Origin: Cupriavidus pinatubonensis
Lineage (GTDB): Bacteria > Pseudomonadota > Gammaproteobacteria > Burkholderiales > Burkholderiaceae
Direction of reading: 5' to 3'
NCBI RefSeq assembly: GCF_019602855.1
Contig: NZ_CP080769.1
Span: 1-64,000, forward strand
DNA: 64,000 nucleotides
A model generated the notes under the pieces. It worked only from the letters and a program-made list of their open reading frames with translations. It was not told the origin of the DNA and did not search any database. The position numbers and the translations under genes were made by a program. This document shows, piece by piece, positions 1-9,503 of this stretch. How positions within the stretch are numbered: the first letter of the stretch is position 1; every line of letters begins with the position of its first letter.

Positions 1-383
1 ATCGCCGAGCAGTTGCACACGCAGCGCCGAAGCGACCGTCTCCAGCCGATCGGCAACCTGCCGCCCCTTGCGGGTCAGTTTTCACGACTTTGACACGGCG
101 GGTCCGTCGGTGCATCGTGTCGGTCCAGCAGCCCTGCAGCCTCGCCCTGGTCCAGCAGACGGACAATCGCGGCCGGGTTGACACCCACCTCATCCGCCAA
201 CATTTTCTGGTGCACGTCTGAGCGGCGGTGGGTCAGTACAATCACCACGGCCAGGGACATCGTCAGGCTTTCGTCCGTCATGACCGTTGCAGCGGCCTGC
301 GTCCAGGCGCGCTTTGCGGGCTGGATCGCCGCGGTGAAGGAATGCAATGTGCGTTCGATGGCAGCCATGGATGAGTCGCCCAA
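1..383 (-). pseudogene. MarR-family regulator, frameshifted, cut by window edge
   Basis: The N-terminal part reads as a MarR winged-helix protein: a helical start (AAIERTLHSFTAAIQPAKRAW), then the DNA-binding region with LADEVGVNPAAIVRLLDQGE and the wing GLLDRHDAPTD. Translation then stops early. Removing one C near position 100 and one A near position 84 restores an in-frame continuation (RRVKVVKLTRKGRQVADRLE), typical of the MarR wing and dimerisation helix, so the gene carries two single-base insertions, both in short homopolymers. The 3' end lies outside the window. It follows the efflux operon on the same strand, and MarR proteins commonly repress such pumps. The insertions could be real decay or sequencing error. 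Confidence 0.7.
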
Positions 384-420
384 CGGCTCCGGTTGATACG
401 TTAAAGAGTATGCATCGATC

Positions 421-1880
421 CTACCGCCGCTTCAGTGACTTATCAACGATTGAATTTTGTATTATTTCGCCATCAATCCCTGCACTCTCCCAGCCCCCGC
501 CGAGCGCGAGAAATATCCTGACCCTGTCGCTGGCAAGCGTGGCGTCGGAGGCTGCCACCGCGCCCTGCGCAATGGCAAGCGCGCGCTCCATATCGAGCCG
601 CTCCAGACTGGACACCGTACCGCCGGCCGCCAGCCGTTGCTGCAGCCGCGCGGCGGCCAGGCTGGCATCACGTGCCTGGCGCAAATGGTCGTTCTCCTCG
701 ATATGACGCACATATAGCGTCAGCGCGCTTTCTGTTTCGCGAAGCGCATTGAGCACGGCCCCGTCGAACTGCGCAAGCGCGGCGCGCGCGGCGGCGCCGG
801 CTTCATCGATGCGGGCCCTCGCCACTTTCTGGTTCGGGAATGTCCAGGAGATCACCGGACCCAGGCCGTATTGGAACGCGGAGCCGCTGAAACGGCTCGC
901 CGCCCGTGCGGAACGTCGTGCCAATACTTGCCGCCAGCGTGATGGTGGGATATAGACCGGCCGTCTCGACGCCAATCCGTGCGGTCGCAGCTGCAAGCTC
1001 CCGCTCCCGCGCGACGGAGATCCGGCCGCCGCCGGAGCATGCCCGCGGAATTGCCAACCGGCATCGGCTGCGTGAGGGCGGGAATCGTCTCGCATTGGGC
1101 CAGAACCTGTGGGTAGTCGGAAGGCGCATGCCCTGTGAGGACCGCAAGGCTGTAGAGCGCCGTCCGGCGAGCGCCCTCGAGTGGCGGGACCACTGCTTCA
1201 AGCTGTGCGAACAGCGCCTGGGAACGCGAGGCGTCACGGCTTGAGTAGACGCCTGCTGACACTCCCCTGGCAGTCAGCGTCAAGCTTTGCCGCTGCAATG
1301 CCACCGACTCTCGCGCCACCTTCAGGCGCGCGCCGGCTGAACAGGCGTCGGTGTACGCAGCGACCACACCGGCTGCAACGGTTACCTGCGCAAGTTCGTA
1401 TGCGGCCTGGCGCGCGCGCGCGCTTGCTTGGGCAGACTCCAGCGTGCGACGGATTCGGCCCGCCACATCCACTTCGTACGCAATGCCCACCCCGGCGCTG
1501 ACCACGCCATGCGTTCCCGCGGGGGCGGCTGATACCCAATGTCGACGCCTGGCCGACTGATACGCCCGCTTCGACATCTGGTTGAACGCCGTAGGCGGCA
1601 TGCACTTCGTCCACTTCCGCTCGCGCGCGCTCCAGGTTCGCCAGCGCAATTCGCAGGTCCGTATTGACATGCAGTGCTTCCTCACCAATGCATCTAGCCG
1701 CGCGTCGTCATACAGGCGCCACCAATGGGGCGGCAATGGATCGGCGGAAAGCGCAGCGGAACCAGCGGCCTCGAACGTATCCGTGTGCACCGCTGGTCCT
1801 GCCGGCGGCATGTAGTCGGGGCCGACCGCCGTGCAGGCGGACAATGCTGCTGCGAGCACCGCCACGTATGTGGCCCTCAT
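421..1880 (-). pseudogene. NodT-type outer-membrane efflux lipoprotein, multiply frameshifted
   Basis: This is the outer-membrane channel of the tripartite pump encoded upstream. The ATG at 1880 opens a lipoprotein signal (MRATYVAVLAAALSAC, lipobox LSAC) followed by the family hallmark AVGPDYMPP and PHWWRLYDDARLDALV. The family sequence then moves between frames: MDEVHAAYGVQPDVEAGVS near 1600, back to the first frame for the VDVAGRIRRTLESA coiled region, then RERELAAATARIGVETAGLYPTITL near 980, and a last frame from about 860 ending QARDASLAAARLQQRLAAGG. At least three or four indels are needed. The parts together cover a full NodT protein of about 480 residues, so the gene was complete before the indels. 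Confidence 0.8.
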
Positions 1881-1883
1881 TGC

Positions 1884-2788
1884 GTGGCGCCTTCTGCTCA
1901 CGAATCGTGGAAGCGCCCTCCTCGATCGACACCGTCACCGTACGTCCGGCGACCAGCGTGACACGGGCGGCACGTCGTCCAGGGCAATCCTCACCGGCAC
2001 GCGCTGCCGCCAGTCGAATCCAGCTGAATGTCGGATTCACATTGGCCAGAAGCGTGCCGGGCGCAGTGGTTCGCTCCCGATCTTCAATACCGGCCGATAC
2101 ACCTTCCACATGGCCGCGCAGTGGACGGTCTTCGCCCATGATCCGCACCTGCGCCCTCATGCCGGCATGCATGCGCGCAAGCTTGGTCTCTTCGAAATAG
2201 CCGGAGACATAAAAGCTGTCGCGATCGAGCAACGCCATCACCGGCTGCCCAGCTGTCGCATAGGCGCCGGGCCGCAGCGAGAAGTTGGTCACAATGCCGT
2301 TGACCGGCGCCACCACCTTCGCGCGCTCCAGGTTGATGCGCGCACGTTCCCGGCTGGCCAGCGCCTGGGCATGCCGGGCCCGCGCTTCCTCGACGGCGGA
2401 ATGACGGATGTCCACCTCCTGTGGCGCCACTACGTCGGCCAGCGTATGGTATCGCTTGTCCTCGCGTTGCGCGGAGGCGAGCTGTGCCTGAGCAGTCGCC
2501 ACGGCCGCATCGGCTTCCGCCAGGTCGTTGGCCAGGCGCGCGGTGTCAATCACGAAACAGCGTCTGGCCACGCTTGACGACCTCGTTGTCATGGACTAGG
2601 ACGGATTCCACCCGCCCCGACACGTCGGCAGCGAGCGGGATGGTATCTGCACGCAACCGGCCATCGCGTGTCTGGGGTGCGAAGGTGTGGTATGCGTAGA
2701 GTTGCCACAGCGTCCAGCTCGCCAGCAGGGCGAGCAACACGGTCACGCCGATCTTGAGCGGCGGATACGGAAATGCCTTTGAGCTCAT
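1884..2788 (-). pseudogene. HlyD/AaeA-type membrane fusion protein, frameshifted
   Basis: This is the periplasmic adaptor of the efflux pump. The first 80 residues (2788 down to about 2548) contain one N-terminal membrane helix (IGVTVLLALLASWTLWQLYAY) and the lipoyl half-motif ADVSGRVESVLVHDNEVVKRGQ. The frame then shifts and continues as the alpha-hairpin and second lipoyl half (NLERAKVVAPVNGIVTNF) and the beta-barrel VSGYFEETKLARMHAGM. Two further compensating indels lie near 2018 and 1972: an extra G and a missing G restore RVPVRIALDDVPPG and VTLVAGRTVTVSIE. No stop remains in frame before the outer-membrane gene, so the 3' end is approximate. The gene starts 12 bases after the DUF1656 gene. 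Confidence 0.8.
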
Positions 2789-2800
2789 TGGGAAGTCCGA

Positions 2801-3007
2801 TTAGATCAGAGCCCGAAGCAGCGCAAACTCCACGCCGACCAGGATGATGAGCAGCGCCATGTCGAAGAGCGGGCGGTTCCACACCAGCTGATAGAACCCT
2901 GTCCGCTCCAGTACCTTTGAGATGACGATCCGGGCCAGCAGCCCTGAAAAGAGACAGAGCACCAACGGGGAGAAGAAGACCCCGGCAATATCGAAGCCGC
3001 CCATCAT
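2801..3007 (-). CDS. DUF1656 (AaeX-like) small inner-membrane protein
   Basis: A 68-residue protein with two predicted membrane helices (GVFFSPLVLCLFSGLLARI and FDMALLIILVGVEFALLRAL). This matches DUF1656/AaeX proteins, which sit next to FUSC pumps and HlyD adaptors in aromatic-acid efflux operons. The start at 3007 overlaps the end of the FUSC gene by four bases, which implies translational coupling; an ATG three bases further on is also possible. It is intact although both downstream genes are broken. The precise role of AaeX proteins is not established. Confidence 0.8.
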   Translation of the reverse strand: MMGGFDIAGVFFSPLVLCLFSGLLARIVISKVLERTGFYQLVWNRPLFDMALLIILVGVEFALLRALI

Positions 3008-4866
3008 CGTTGCAGCTCCAGTACCGTCGACGCCGCCGGCAACGCAAGACGCAGCCACGTCAGGCTGCGCAGAGCCTCACGGCATTCTGGCCTTGACGCG
3101 TCGCCGGCCCTGCGTAGTGCGTGATTCATCAAGGGCAGGAGTTCGTCCACGCGCCCCTTTCCATCGAGGGTGGCGGGAATCGCGGAGATCAGCGATTCCA
3201 CGGCCTGGCGAAAGTCGCCCGTCAGCGACGTGGCCGCATGGCGCAGCGAAGCGATCGCCACGCCTGCGCGCAGCACCGCGAGCTGCGTCGCCGCCTCGTC
3301 TGCGGCGCGCGCAGGTGCTTGCCGGCTGACGATAGCGGCAATGCGGTCAAGGGTACGGTTGGCGTAGGCGTCCGGATTGCCCGCGCCGTTCTGCCGCGCA
3401 AGGCGCAGCAAGTCGGCGCGGCCCGCTTGTGCCAAGCGCTGCAAAGCATGGGCAGATCCCATGTGCCGCACCATGCCGATGCACGCCTGGGCCACCAGAA
3501 TGCCCAGTAGCGAACTGAGGCAACTGTCGAGGAACACCCCCAACTCGGCAGGCGTGTACACCGCCTGCAGGTTCGTATTGCTCAGCCCTACACCGAGCAG
3601 GAGGATAGCCATGGGATTGGACGCTGCCCATGCACCGATCGGCAGCAGGAATAGCGCCATGGCCACGACCAGGTCCGGGAAATCCGCTGCCAGTGGCAAC
3701 AGCCCGTAGCTGACAATCGCCGCGAGCACCAGTGCCGCTGCACTGAAGCGCGCGAAGGTCGTGATGGCCTTGCCGGCCTCGTCCAGATTGCCGAAAAACG
3801 CGACCGCCACCATCCCCATCAGGACTGCGTTCGCACCATATGACCATCCCGTGGCCCACCACAGGCCACAAAGGGCCGTATAGGCCAGCAGGATTCCGCC
3901 GGATACGCGCGCCACCAGGCCCATATCCGGGGGCAGCGGGAACGCCCTCGCCTGCCGGACACGCTGCACCAGCGCCGAGGGCATCGGCTCCCCCGTTGTC
4001 AGGCAAGCGTGAATTTGCCGCACCTCCGACCACAGCGCTGCGATGTCGGCGGCCAGGTCCTGACGGCTTTGCCGGAGCAGCCCGGCTACATGATTGTCGG
4101 GATCTCCCGAACTCGCACGACAAGATGCCTCCAGGCCCGACATCATCGGTACCAGCCGCAGCAGGCCGGCCTGGATCGCGAATACGCACTGGCGCTTCCA
4201 GGCGCTGACCTGCGGATCGTAAGCAAGCTGGCTGGCCAATGCCGACATCGCCGTGATGTCCATGATGACGCGGCTTCGGTCAGCCAAGGTCTGCGCGTCA
4301 TCGCCATGTCCCGACATCGCGTGGTCCATCCAGGCGCCCACGTGGTCCAGCCATGACTGCAGCCGCGCGTACAACGCCGGCGCCAGGGAGCGCGGTGCGA
4401 CGACACTGTCGACGAATGCGCAGCATGCAATTCCCACGCCGATTTCGCTGACACGCGCGAGAGCCGTATCAAACATGTTCGCAGGAGCGTCCACGCCGGC
4501 AACAACCACCAGGATGACCGTCATGCCGAAGAGTTGCAATCCGTACGCCCTGGGCGTGCGGTCAAGAAACGCCGCGGCGAATGCCAGCGTCGATACCATG
4601 CCGGCCAGCAAGATCATCAAAAGCGGCACGTTGGCGCACACGCTTGCCAGCAGCAACGACGTGATACCAGCGCCAAGCGTCCCGCAGAACCGGTAGATCG
4701 CCTTGCTGTGGGTCGCGCCGGTCATCGGGTTCATCACCACGCAGCAGGTCACGACCGACCAATAGCTTTGCGGCAGACCGGCGCGCACGGAGACCGCGTA
4801 GGCGACCACGCCAGCCAGGAACAATTTGGTGGCGAACACCCACCGGTCCGGATCGAATACTCTCAT
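3004..4866 (-). CDS. FUSC-family inner-membrane efflux protein (AaeB-like)
   Basis: A 620-residue integral membrane protein of the fusaric acid resistance / AaeB family, which exports aromatic carboxylic acids. It shows the two-bundle layout: an N-terminal membrane block (LFLAGVVAYAVSVRAGLPQSYW, then VVMNPMTGATHSKAIYRFCGT), a soluble middle region (about residues 170-330), a second membrane block (GILLAYTALCGLWWATGWSYG onward) and a C-terminal soluble helical tail. Length is normal for the family. It is the first gene of the operon FUSC-DUF1656-HlyD-NodT and the only large intact one, so export through a full tripartite complex is doubtful unless the downstream indels are sequencing errors. 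Confidence 0.88.
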   Translation of the reverse strand: MRVFDPDRWVFATKLFLAGVVAYAVSVRAGLPQSYWSVVTCCVVMNPMTGATHSKAIYRFCGTLGAGITSLLLASVCANVPLLMILLAGMVSTLAFAAAFLDRTPRAYGLQLFGMTVILVVVAGVDAPANMFDTALARVSEIGVGIACCAFVDSVVAPRSLAPALYARLQSWLDHVGAWMDHAMSGHGDDAQTLADRSRVIMDITAMSALASQLAYDPQVSAWKRQCVFAIQAGLLRLVPMMSGLEASCRASSGDPDNHVAGLLRQSRQDLAADIAALWSEVRQIHACLTTGEPMPSALVQRVRQARAFPLPPDMGLVARVSGGILLAYTALCGLWWATGWSYGANAVLMGMVAVAFFGNLDEAGKAITTFARFSAAALVLAAIVSYGLLPLAADFPDLVVAMALFLLPIGAWAASNPMAILLLGVGLSNTNLQAVYTPAELGVFLDSCLSSLLGILVAQACIGMVRHMGSAHALQRLAQAGRADLLRLARQNGAGNPDAYANRTLDRIAAIVSRQAPARAADEAATQLAVLRAGVAIASLRHAATSLTGDFRQAVESLISAIPATLDGKGRVDELLPLMNHALRRAGDASRPECREALRSLTWLRLALPAASTVLELQR

Positions 4867-5297
4867 TGCAAACTGCTGCCTGCGGCAATGGACGCCTACC
4901 GCGAATCACGAAGGCAAATCGGCCCAACGCCGACGAATCGAAAGACTATTGGCATATCGATGCTTTGTCAATGATTGATTTATTACTTTATTTGGCGATC
5001 GCTGTAGCATGGCAACGTCGCGCCAGCTTGTCATGCAACGCACCAGCCTCTTGCCGATCTCGGCCGCGATGACCGTGGCAGCGCCCAGTCATTCCAATGT
5101 ACGGAACAGCGCCGTGCCAGTACTGGGTTACAAGGCGCCTCCGACGTAGCATCGTAGTGAGGGCGGCAGTACGGTGCTGGAAACCTGTAATAGCGGATGA
5201 CCAGCCCCGCCACCCTCGCCAGTCCGAGGCGAGCGGCAGCGATGTCGCTGGCAACCACCACCGATTCAACCAGCGACGCGCTCGCCGAAAAGTTCCG
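4867..5297. promoter_or_regulatory. Upstream region of the efflux operon with palindrome TCAATGATTGA
   Basis: No gene is visible in this 430-base stretch. The part nearest the FUSC gene is AT-rich and contains a perfect 11-bp palindrome TCAATGATTGA at 4968-4978, about 100 bases upstream of the start codon. Its size and place suit a MarR-type operator, but the link to the MarR gene at the window edge is inference. Confidence 0.35.
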
Positions 5298-5936
5298 ATG
5301 CATGAAGTCCCGTCCCACCGCCTCAACGTCGCCGAAAAGGACACCTGCGGATTGCAGCCGCCGGCACCCCGGCACCACCTGCACACCCGAACCGTCGTTA
5401 CGCGAGGATTTAGGCGCGAAGATGGACTATGGGACATCGAAGGTGAAATGAAGGACGCCAAGACCGACGCATGGCCCAGTTGGGAAAATGGCGAGCAGCC
5501 CTCCGACGTGCCAGTGCACCACATGCAGGTTCGTGTCACGCTGGACAGTGCCTATACCGTCCTGGCTTTGGCTGTAGTACTCCCTGCCACGCCATTCCCC
5601 GAATGCAATGAAGGGGGCCCGTCATTGCAAGGACTAGTCGGCGCCAGTATGTCGAGAGGCTGGCGCAAGGCGATCGAGACCACGCTGGGCGGCGTCCGTG
5701 GCTGTACACACCTTCGCGAACTGCTGATGAGCCTCGGTACAGTGGCATACCAGACCATCGGAGGAGAAAACCGCCGCGCGGAATGGGAAGCCTTGCCGGA
5801 ACCCTGCGTCCATCCCCCGCTGGCAACAACGCCCAAGCCACACTGGGACAAGTGCATCGGATGGCGGCTCGATGGCGAAGTCATCAGGCGCTGGGCCCCG
5901 GACTTCCACCAATCCTACGACAAGGCTTCGAAGTAA
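5298..5936 (+). CDS. DUF2889 domain protein
   Basis: A protein of about 212 residues in the DUF2889 family. The family pattern is clear: RHHLHTRTVVTRGF with REDGLWDIEGEMKDAKT near the N terminus, then VPVHHMQVRVTLDSAYTV, then GWRKAIETTLGGVRGCTHL and the closing MSLGTVAYQTIGGE. The function of the family is unknown. The ATG at 5298 gives a short leader before the conserved region; the reading frame is open further upstream, so the start is uncertain. It is followed at once by IS66 debris, so the extreme C terminus may have been altered by the insertion. Neighbours give no functional context. Confidence 0.65.
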   Translation: MHEVPSHRLNVAEKDTCGLQPPAPRHHLHTRTVVTRGFRREDGLWDIEGEMKDAKTDAWPSWENGEQPSDVPVHHMQVRVTLDSAYTVLALAVVLPATPFPECNEGGPSLQGLVGASMSRGWRKAIETTLGGVRGCTHLRELLMSLGTVAYQTIGGENRRAEWEALPEPCVHPPLATTPKPHWDKCIGWRLDGEVIRRWAPDFHQSYDKASK

Positions 5937-5959
5937 AGTCGGGAGCCACGGCAACGGTC

Positions 5960-6180
5960 GCGCTTAATCTGCCCAGGACCAAGATGGTGATGCACGATGT
6001 CAGCCCGGCCCGCCTGCACGAGCTTATCGAGGCACTCCGATGATCGGCCTACCTGCTGGTACGCGTGTGTGGCTCGCAGCCAGTGCCACTGATTTGCGCT
6101 GCGGTTTCAACGGTCTGGCAGCTCGTGCCAAGGCGACACTATCGGAGGATCCCTTCAGCGGCCACGTCAATCTGCCGCAG
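5960..6180 (+). mobile_element. IS66-family remnant (end of tnpA, start of tnpB)
   Basis: The stretch encodes the C-terminal end of an IS66 small accessory protein (MHDVSPARLHELIEALR, stop at 6043). It overlaps by four bases the start of the next IS66 protein at 6040, TnpB (MIGLPAGTRVWLAASATDLR, then DPFSGHV). The ATGA overlap is typical of IS66 operons. TnpB similarity stops after DPFSGHV near 6170, where the family would continue with FVFRGRRGD, so the element is truncated and no large transposase gene follows. No terminal inverted repeats were identified. Confidence 0.7.
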
Positions 6181-6398
6181 CTGCTCGCACTGATCTGGCT
6201 AGGCGACCCAGCCGACCGCCAAACGCATCGTCATCGAAAGGCCGTGGTGCAACAGGCCAAGGCCTTACGCCCTCAGGAGAGCAAGGTTCGTGCCGCATTC
6301 TTTATGTGCGCCCAGATCGATGGCTTCCTTCCCATCCGTGAAGTGTAGTGGGATAGCGATCAGACTACCGTGTCCAGCAGTGCAAGCAGGCCGGTCAT
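6181..6398. other. Unassigned stretch between two IS remnants
   Basis: An open frame continues from the IS66 tnpB start to 6348 but no longer resembles tnpB. It probably represents sequence joined by deletion. No recognisable gene is present. Confidence 0.4.
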
Positions 6399-6500
6399 TC
6401 AGTTCTGCTTTAACACCCACAGCCGCAGAAGATCGATATTCGCGCGGTCATACATTTGGCGCTTGAAGAGCTTGAGCCGGTTGATGGCCCTCTGTCTGGC
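6399..6500 (-). mobile_element. ISL3-type transposase C-terminal remnant
   Basis: Read on the minus strand, this encodes the last residues of an ISL3-like transposase: INRLKLFKRQMYDRANIDLL, then a few residues and a stop at 6399. The pattern RLKxxKRxMYxRxxxxLLRxRV is the usual C-terminal signature of ISL3-family transposases. A close relative of the same piece lies on the opposite strand at 16206-16275. The rest of the element is missing. From 6501 to 6777 no gene is recognisable. Confidence 0.55.
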
Positions 6501-6777
6501 CATTGCTCCATGGCAGCCTAAAGGCCGCCCGCACAGCCGGTAGTCGGCGTGCAAGCTTTGCGCGAATCGACGCGCCGCGCCGGGCGCAGGCGCTGATCAT
6601 GGGGCTCACCCAGTCGGCGGATCAGGAGTGGCCAAGCGAAAGAGCAGAGGTACTGGTGGCGATCGCGGCGCCCAAATCAGCCCCTCAGGCCCCGCGATTG
6701 GTTTGCTAATGCGTTCATGAAGCTAGCGAAGCGCTGAAGGAGCGAACCCGTCGAACGGGTTGGACTAGACGGGTAAC

Positions 6778-7050
6778 TCAAGCGCCTTCGGTGAAGGCGT
6801 CATACTTCTCGGTGACGCTGCGAGCGCCATCGGTATAGACGTCGCGTTTCACGATGACACTGCGTGCACCTTCCGTGTAGACATCGCGCGGCTCGGTGAC
6901 GCTGCGGGTGCCATCCAGGTACGGATCGAACTTGCGGCCGATGCTGCCGTCCGGGCGAGCCAGATCCGAAACCGGTTGTGCAGCCTGGACGGCTGTAGCG
7001 CCGACCGACAGGCCAATTGCGCAAAGCAGAGAGAGGGCGAGCGTTTTCAT
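6778..7050 (-). CDS. Small secreted protein with about 15-residue repeats
   Basis: A 90-residue protein that starts with a clear Sec signal peptide (MKTLALSLLCAIGLSVGATA, cleavage near VQA-AQP). After a short linker it holds at least three tandem repeats of about 15 residues built on GxRSVxxxxDxYTxGA: DGTRSVTEPRDVYTEGA, GARSVIVKRDVYTDGA and GARSVTEKYDAFTEGA. The protein should be periplasmic or surface-exposed. Its function is unknown; alternating acidic and basic residues could suit ion or matrix binding, but that is a guess. No strong ribosome-binding site precedes the ATG at 7050. It lies alone between IS debris and a gene-poor stretch. Confidence 0.65.
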   Translation of the reverse strand: MKTLALSLLCAIGLSVGATAVQAAQPVSDLARPDGSIGRKFDPYLDGTRSVTEPRDVYTEGARSVIVKRDVYTDGARSVTEKYDAFTEGA

Positions 7051-7837
7051 GGTTAGGATGTCCAACTTGTTAAAGGAGGTCGCGGGTGGCTCCGCGATGG
7101 CTGTAATGTAGGCTTCATCCCGCACAGGAAAAAGATTGAATCCTCGAAAGACTTTCCAGTATTTTGGACAATAGAGATTTATGCCTCGGTGCAGCGCTTT
7201 GGCTTGACCCCTATATGGGAAGTCGTGCCTCCGTGCAGAGTTGCATGGTCCTCCTTCTTTCCACAAGGCAAGGCATCGCTTGTCCAGATACCCGTGCGCA
7301 CGATGCCGTTTCCTTCAGCCCGGTGCGTGTTTGGATGGCTTGTCGGATGGAGGAACCTCTCAGCCGAGGGGCCCACGAGCGCTAACCACGAGAGGTTCGT
7401 GCAGGAGCTGTGCAAGGTTGAACCCGTGGTGCGAGAGGTGCACAGTCTCGCGCGGGAATTTCCGGGACTCATGCACCGGCGAAGTCTATGACATTTCGGC
7501 GTGCCAATTTTTGCCGGCGGCTCTGCCGGTGTCTTGATTCCATCCCCGTGAAAGCGGTACTTCACAAAACGCCAATTGGCATGTCGGCGCCAGGGCTTTA
7601 CGCTTTGGACCGATTACCACCATCGATCATCTCTGATCTGGCATACGAGGCGCCGCAAAGGAGACAGAGATGCCGGATGTCGCGCAATCCTCGCAAGGTA
7701 GTCCTTCGGGCAGGGGACATCGGCCCGGGTGTGGGCGTGGCGATCCGAGCGGCGCGATGATCGTTCCGCAGTGCATTGGCTCCTGAATTCCTGAAACACC
7801 GCGTGGCCGTGCGGCCAGCGTACTTTGGATAGCTACC
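7051..7837. other. Gene-poor stretch
   Basis: Several open frames overlap here on both strands, but none shows a recognisable domain or a convincing start. No RNA gene, terminator or IS end could be identified. Confidence 0.4.
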
Positions 7838-8413
7838 GTGAAACAAGATTTTGATACCCGTGCGTTGCGCAGTGCATTGGGCAGCTTTGTCACCGGCGTA
7901 ACTGTCGTGACGACCATTGACGAGACCGGGTCCAGGTACGGCGTTACCGTCAATTCCTTCAGTTCCGTCTCGCTGGATCCGCCGTTGATCCTCTGGAGCC
8001 AAGCGCTTACGTCGCAGAGCCATCCTGCGTTTCGTGACACCGATCATTTTGCGGTCAACATCCTGGCCGATGACCAACACGCCATCTCGGACCACTTTGC
8101 GCGCTCGGGCGGCGATAAGTTCAGCGACTTGCGTTATGTTAGCGGCGTCCGCGGAGCGCCTCTGCTTCCTGATGCCGCTGCATGGTTGGAATGCCGGAAG
8201 GTGGCGACCCATCCCGCCGGAGACCACGTCATCTACATCGGCAGGATCGAGCGCTTCGCCAATGCGTTCCGCCGGCCACTCGCCTTCGGCGCCGGTGAGT
8301 ACCTGGTGACGATGCCACATGAACCGAACGGCTTCGCCTCGCCGCTGTTGACGTGTCCTGAATCCAGGCCCGGGAACGAACCACTGTACGGAAGCTTCCA
8401 TCGGCGGAATTGA
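7838..8413 (+). CDS. Flavin reductase-like FMN-binding protein
   Basis: A 191-residue flavin reductase of the HpaC/NTA-oxygenase partner type (FMN-binding split barrel). The family signature is present: LRSALGSFVTGVTVVTT near the start, GVTVNSFSSVSLDPPLILW in the flavin-binding loop, HFAVNILADDQHAISDHFA, and a late GDHVIYIGRIERF. Such proteins supply reduced FMN or FAD to a partner monooxygenase. The start is a GTG at 7838. No partner monooxygenase lies nearby; the next gene is a broken IclR regulator on the same strand, a type often paired with aromatic catabolic genes. The C-terminal 15 residues look atypical. Confidence 0.85.
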   Translation: MKQDFDTRALRSALGSFVTGVTVVTTIDETGSRYGVTVNSFSSVSLDPPLILWSQALTSQSHPAFRDTDHFAVNILADDQHAISDHFARSGGDKFSDLRYVSGVRGAPLLPDAAAWLECRKVATHPAGDHVIYIGRIERFANAFRRPLAFGAGEYLVTMPHEPNGFASPLLTCPESRPGNEPLYGSFHRRN

Positions 8414-8701
8414 CGCTCGGACCGCGGACAGCGCATGCACGGTTGCGCGCAAAGCCAAACGCCGCATCCGCAACGGCGGCTACCGTGCGGCATGGGCGGC
8501 ATGGCTGGCGACATCCGGTAGCATCAAGGTCGCATCCGTCATCAACACCCGCGCGTCGGTGCAACGTCAGATTCACCTGATCTGCGACCGCTGGTATGCG
8601 ATCGGGAAAGGCGATATCGCACCGGCGCATCCCGCCCTGTGCCCAGGGCGCCGGCCGGATCACCCATTTACCAGGTGCACATTAGAGGGGGCACAGGCCC
8701 C

Positions 8702-9503
8702 GTGAATACAGAACCAAGTCCCGCATCGGAAGAGACTACTACGCTCATGCGCAGCGGCACCCAGAGCATCCAACGTGCCGTCCTGATCCTGCGGGAGCTT
8801 GCCTCAAGGGATATGGCTGGCTGGGCCCTGCATGATCTAGCGGCTCGCTGCGGACTCGACCGGGCCACTGTTCATCGGATATTTAAGTGTTTGATAGGCG
8901 ACGGCCTTGTGCAGTAACGTGCGTGCGACAAACGCCACCTGCTCGGTCCGTTAAACTTCGAACTCGGTATCAGCGTACCGAGTCGTGCCGGGGTAGTGGA
9001 CGCGACTCGATCAACCGTCAACCGCCTCGCCCGGAAGTTTCCGAGAATGACGGTGCTGTCGGTGCTGCGAAGCGGCGACGACTGCGTCTGCATCGCACAC
9101 GCTGGGCCGGCAGCAAGCGAGGCAGCGGCGGTTCGGATTGGGCAGCGAGTGCCTTTGCTTTTTAGGTCAAGCGGCGTAGCATTCATCGCTGCACTGCCGC
9201 CGCACGAGGCCCAAGACGTCTGCAGGCGCAACCGGGCGCGACTTGTCCACTTGGGCGGCGAGCACTTATCCCACGCGGAAGAACTGGTCAGGGCGGGACA
9301 ACGCCAGGGCCATATCATCAGCATCGGCGCGTTGTGGCAGGGTGAATTCCATCGCAGTGCCATTCGGGCCGTCCGGTGCACCCGTTGGATCACTTGTCCT
9401 CGCGACGTCGAACGATGACTCTCCGTCCGCATCTCTGGCCGGGACGCTGCCGGAGTTGCAAGCCGCGGCCACTGCCCTAGCTGGCGTGACCACGGTGCCC
9501 TGA
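8702..9503 (+). pseudogene. IclR-family regulator, nonsense mutation plus frameshift
   Basis: The N terminus is an IclR winged helix (GTQSIQRAVLILRELASRDM, then LAARCGLDRATVHRIFKCL). An in-frame TAA stop at 8915-8917 interrupts it, probably from CAA. The same frame continues with the effector-binding domain (NFELGISVPSRAG, then DATRSTVNRLARKFPRMTVL and GDDCVCIAHAGPA). Near 9355 the frame shifts and ends with IAVPFGPSGAPVGSLVLAT. The parts together form a full IclR protein of about 265 residues. The start is either GTG 8702 or ATG 8747. It lies downstream of the flavin reductase and may once have regulated it. Confidence 0.8.

Noticed and set aside
7179..7565. Overlapping open frames on both strands in the gene-poor 7-kb stretch
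   Set aside because: No domain, signal peptide or start signal, and no frame clearly dominates.
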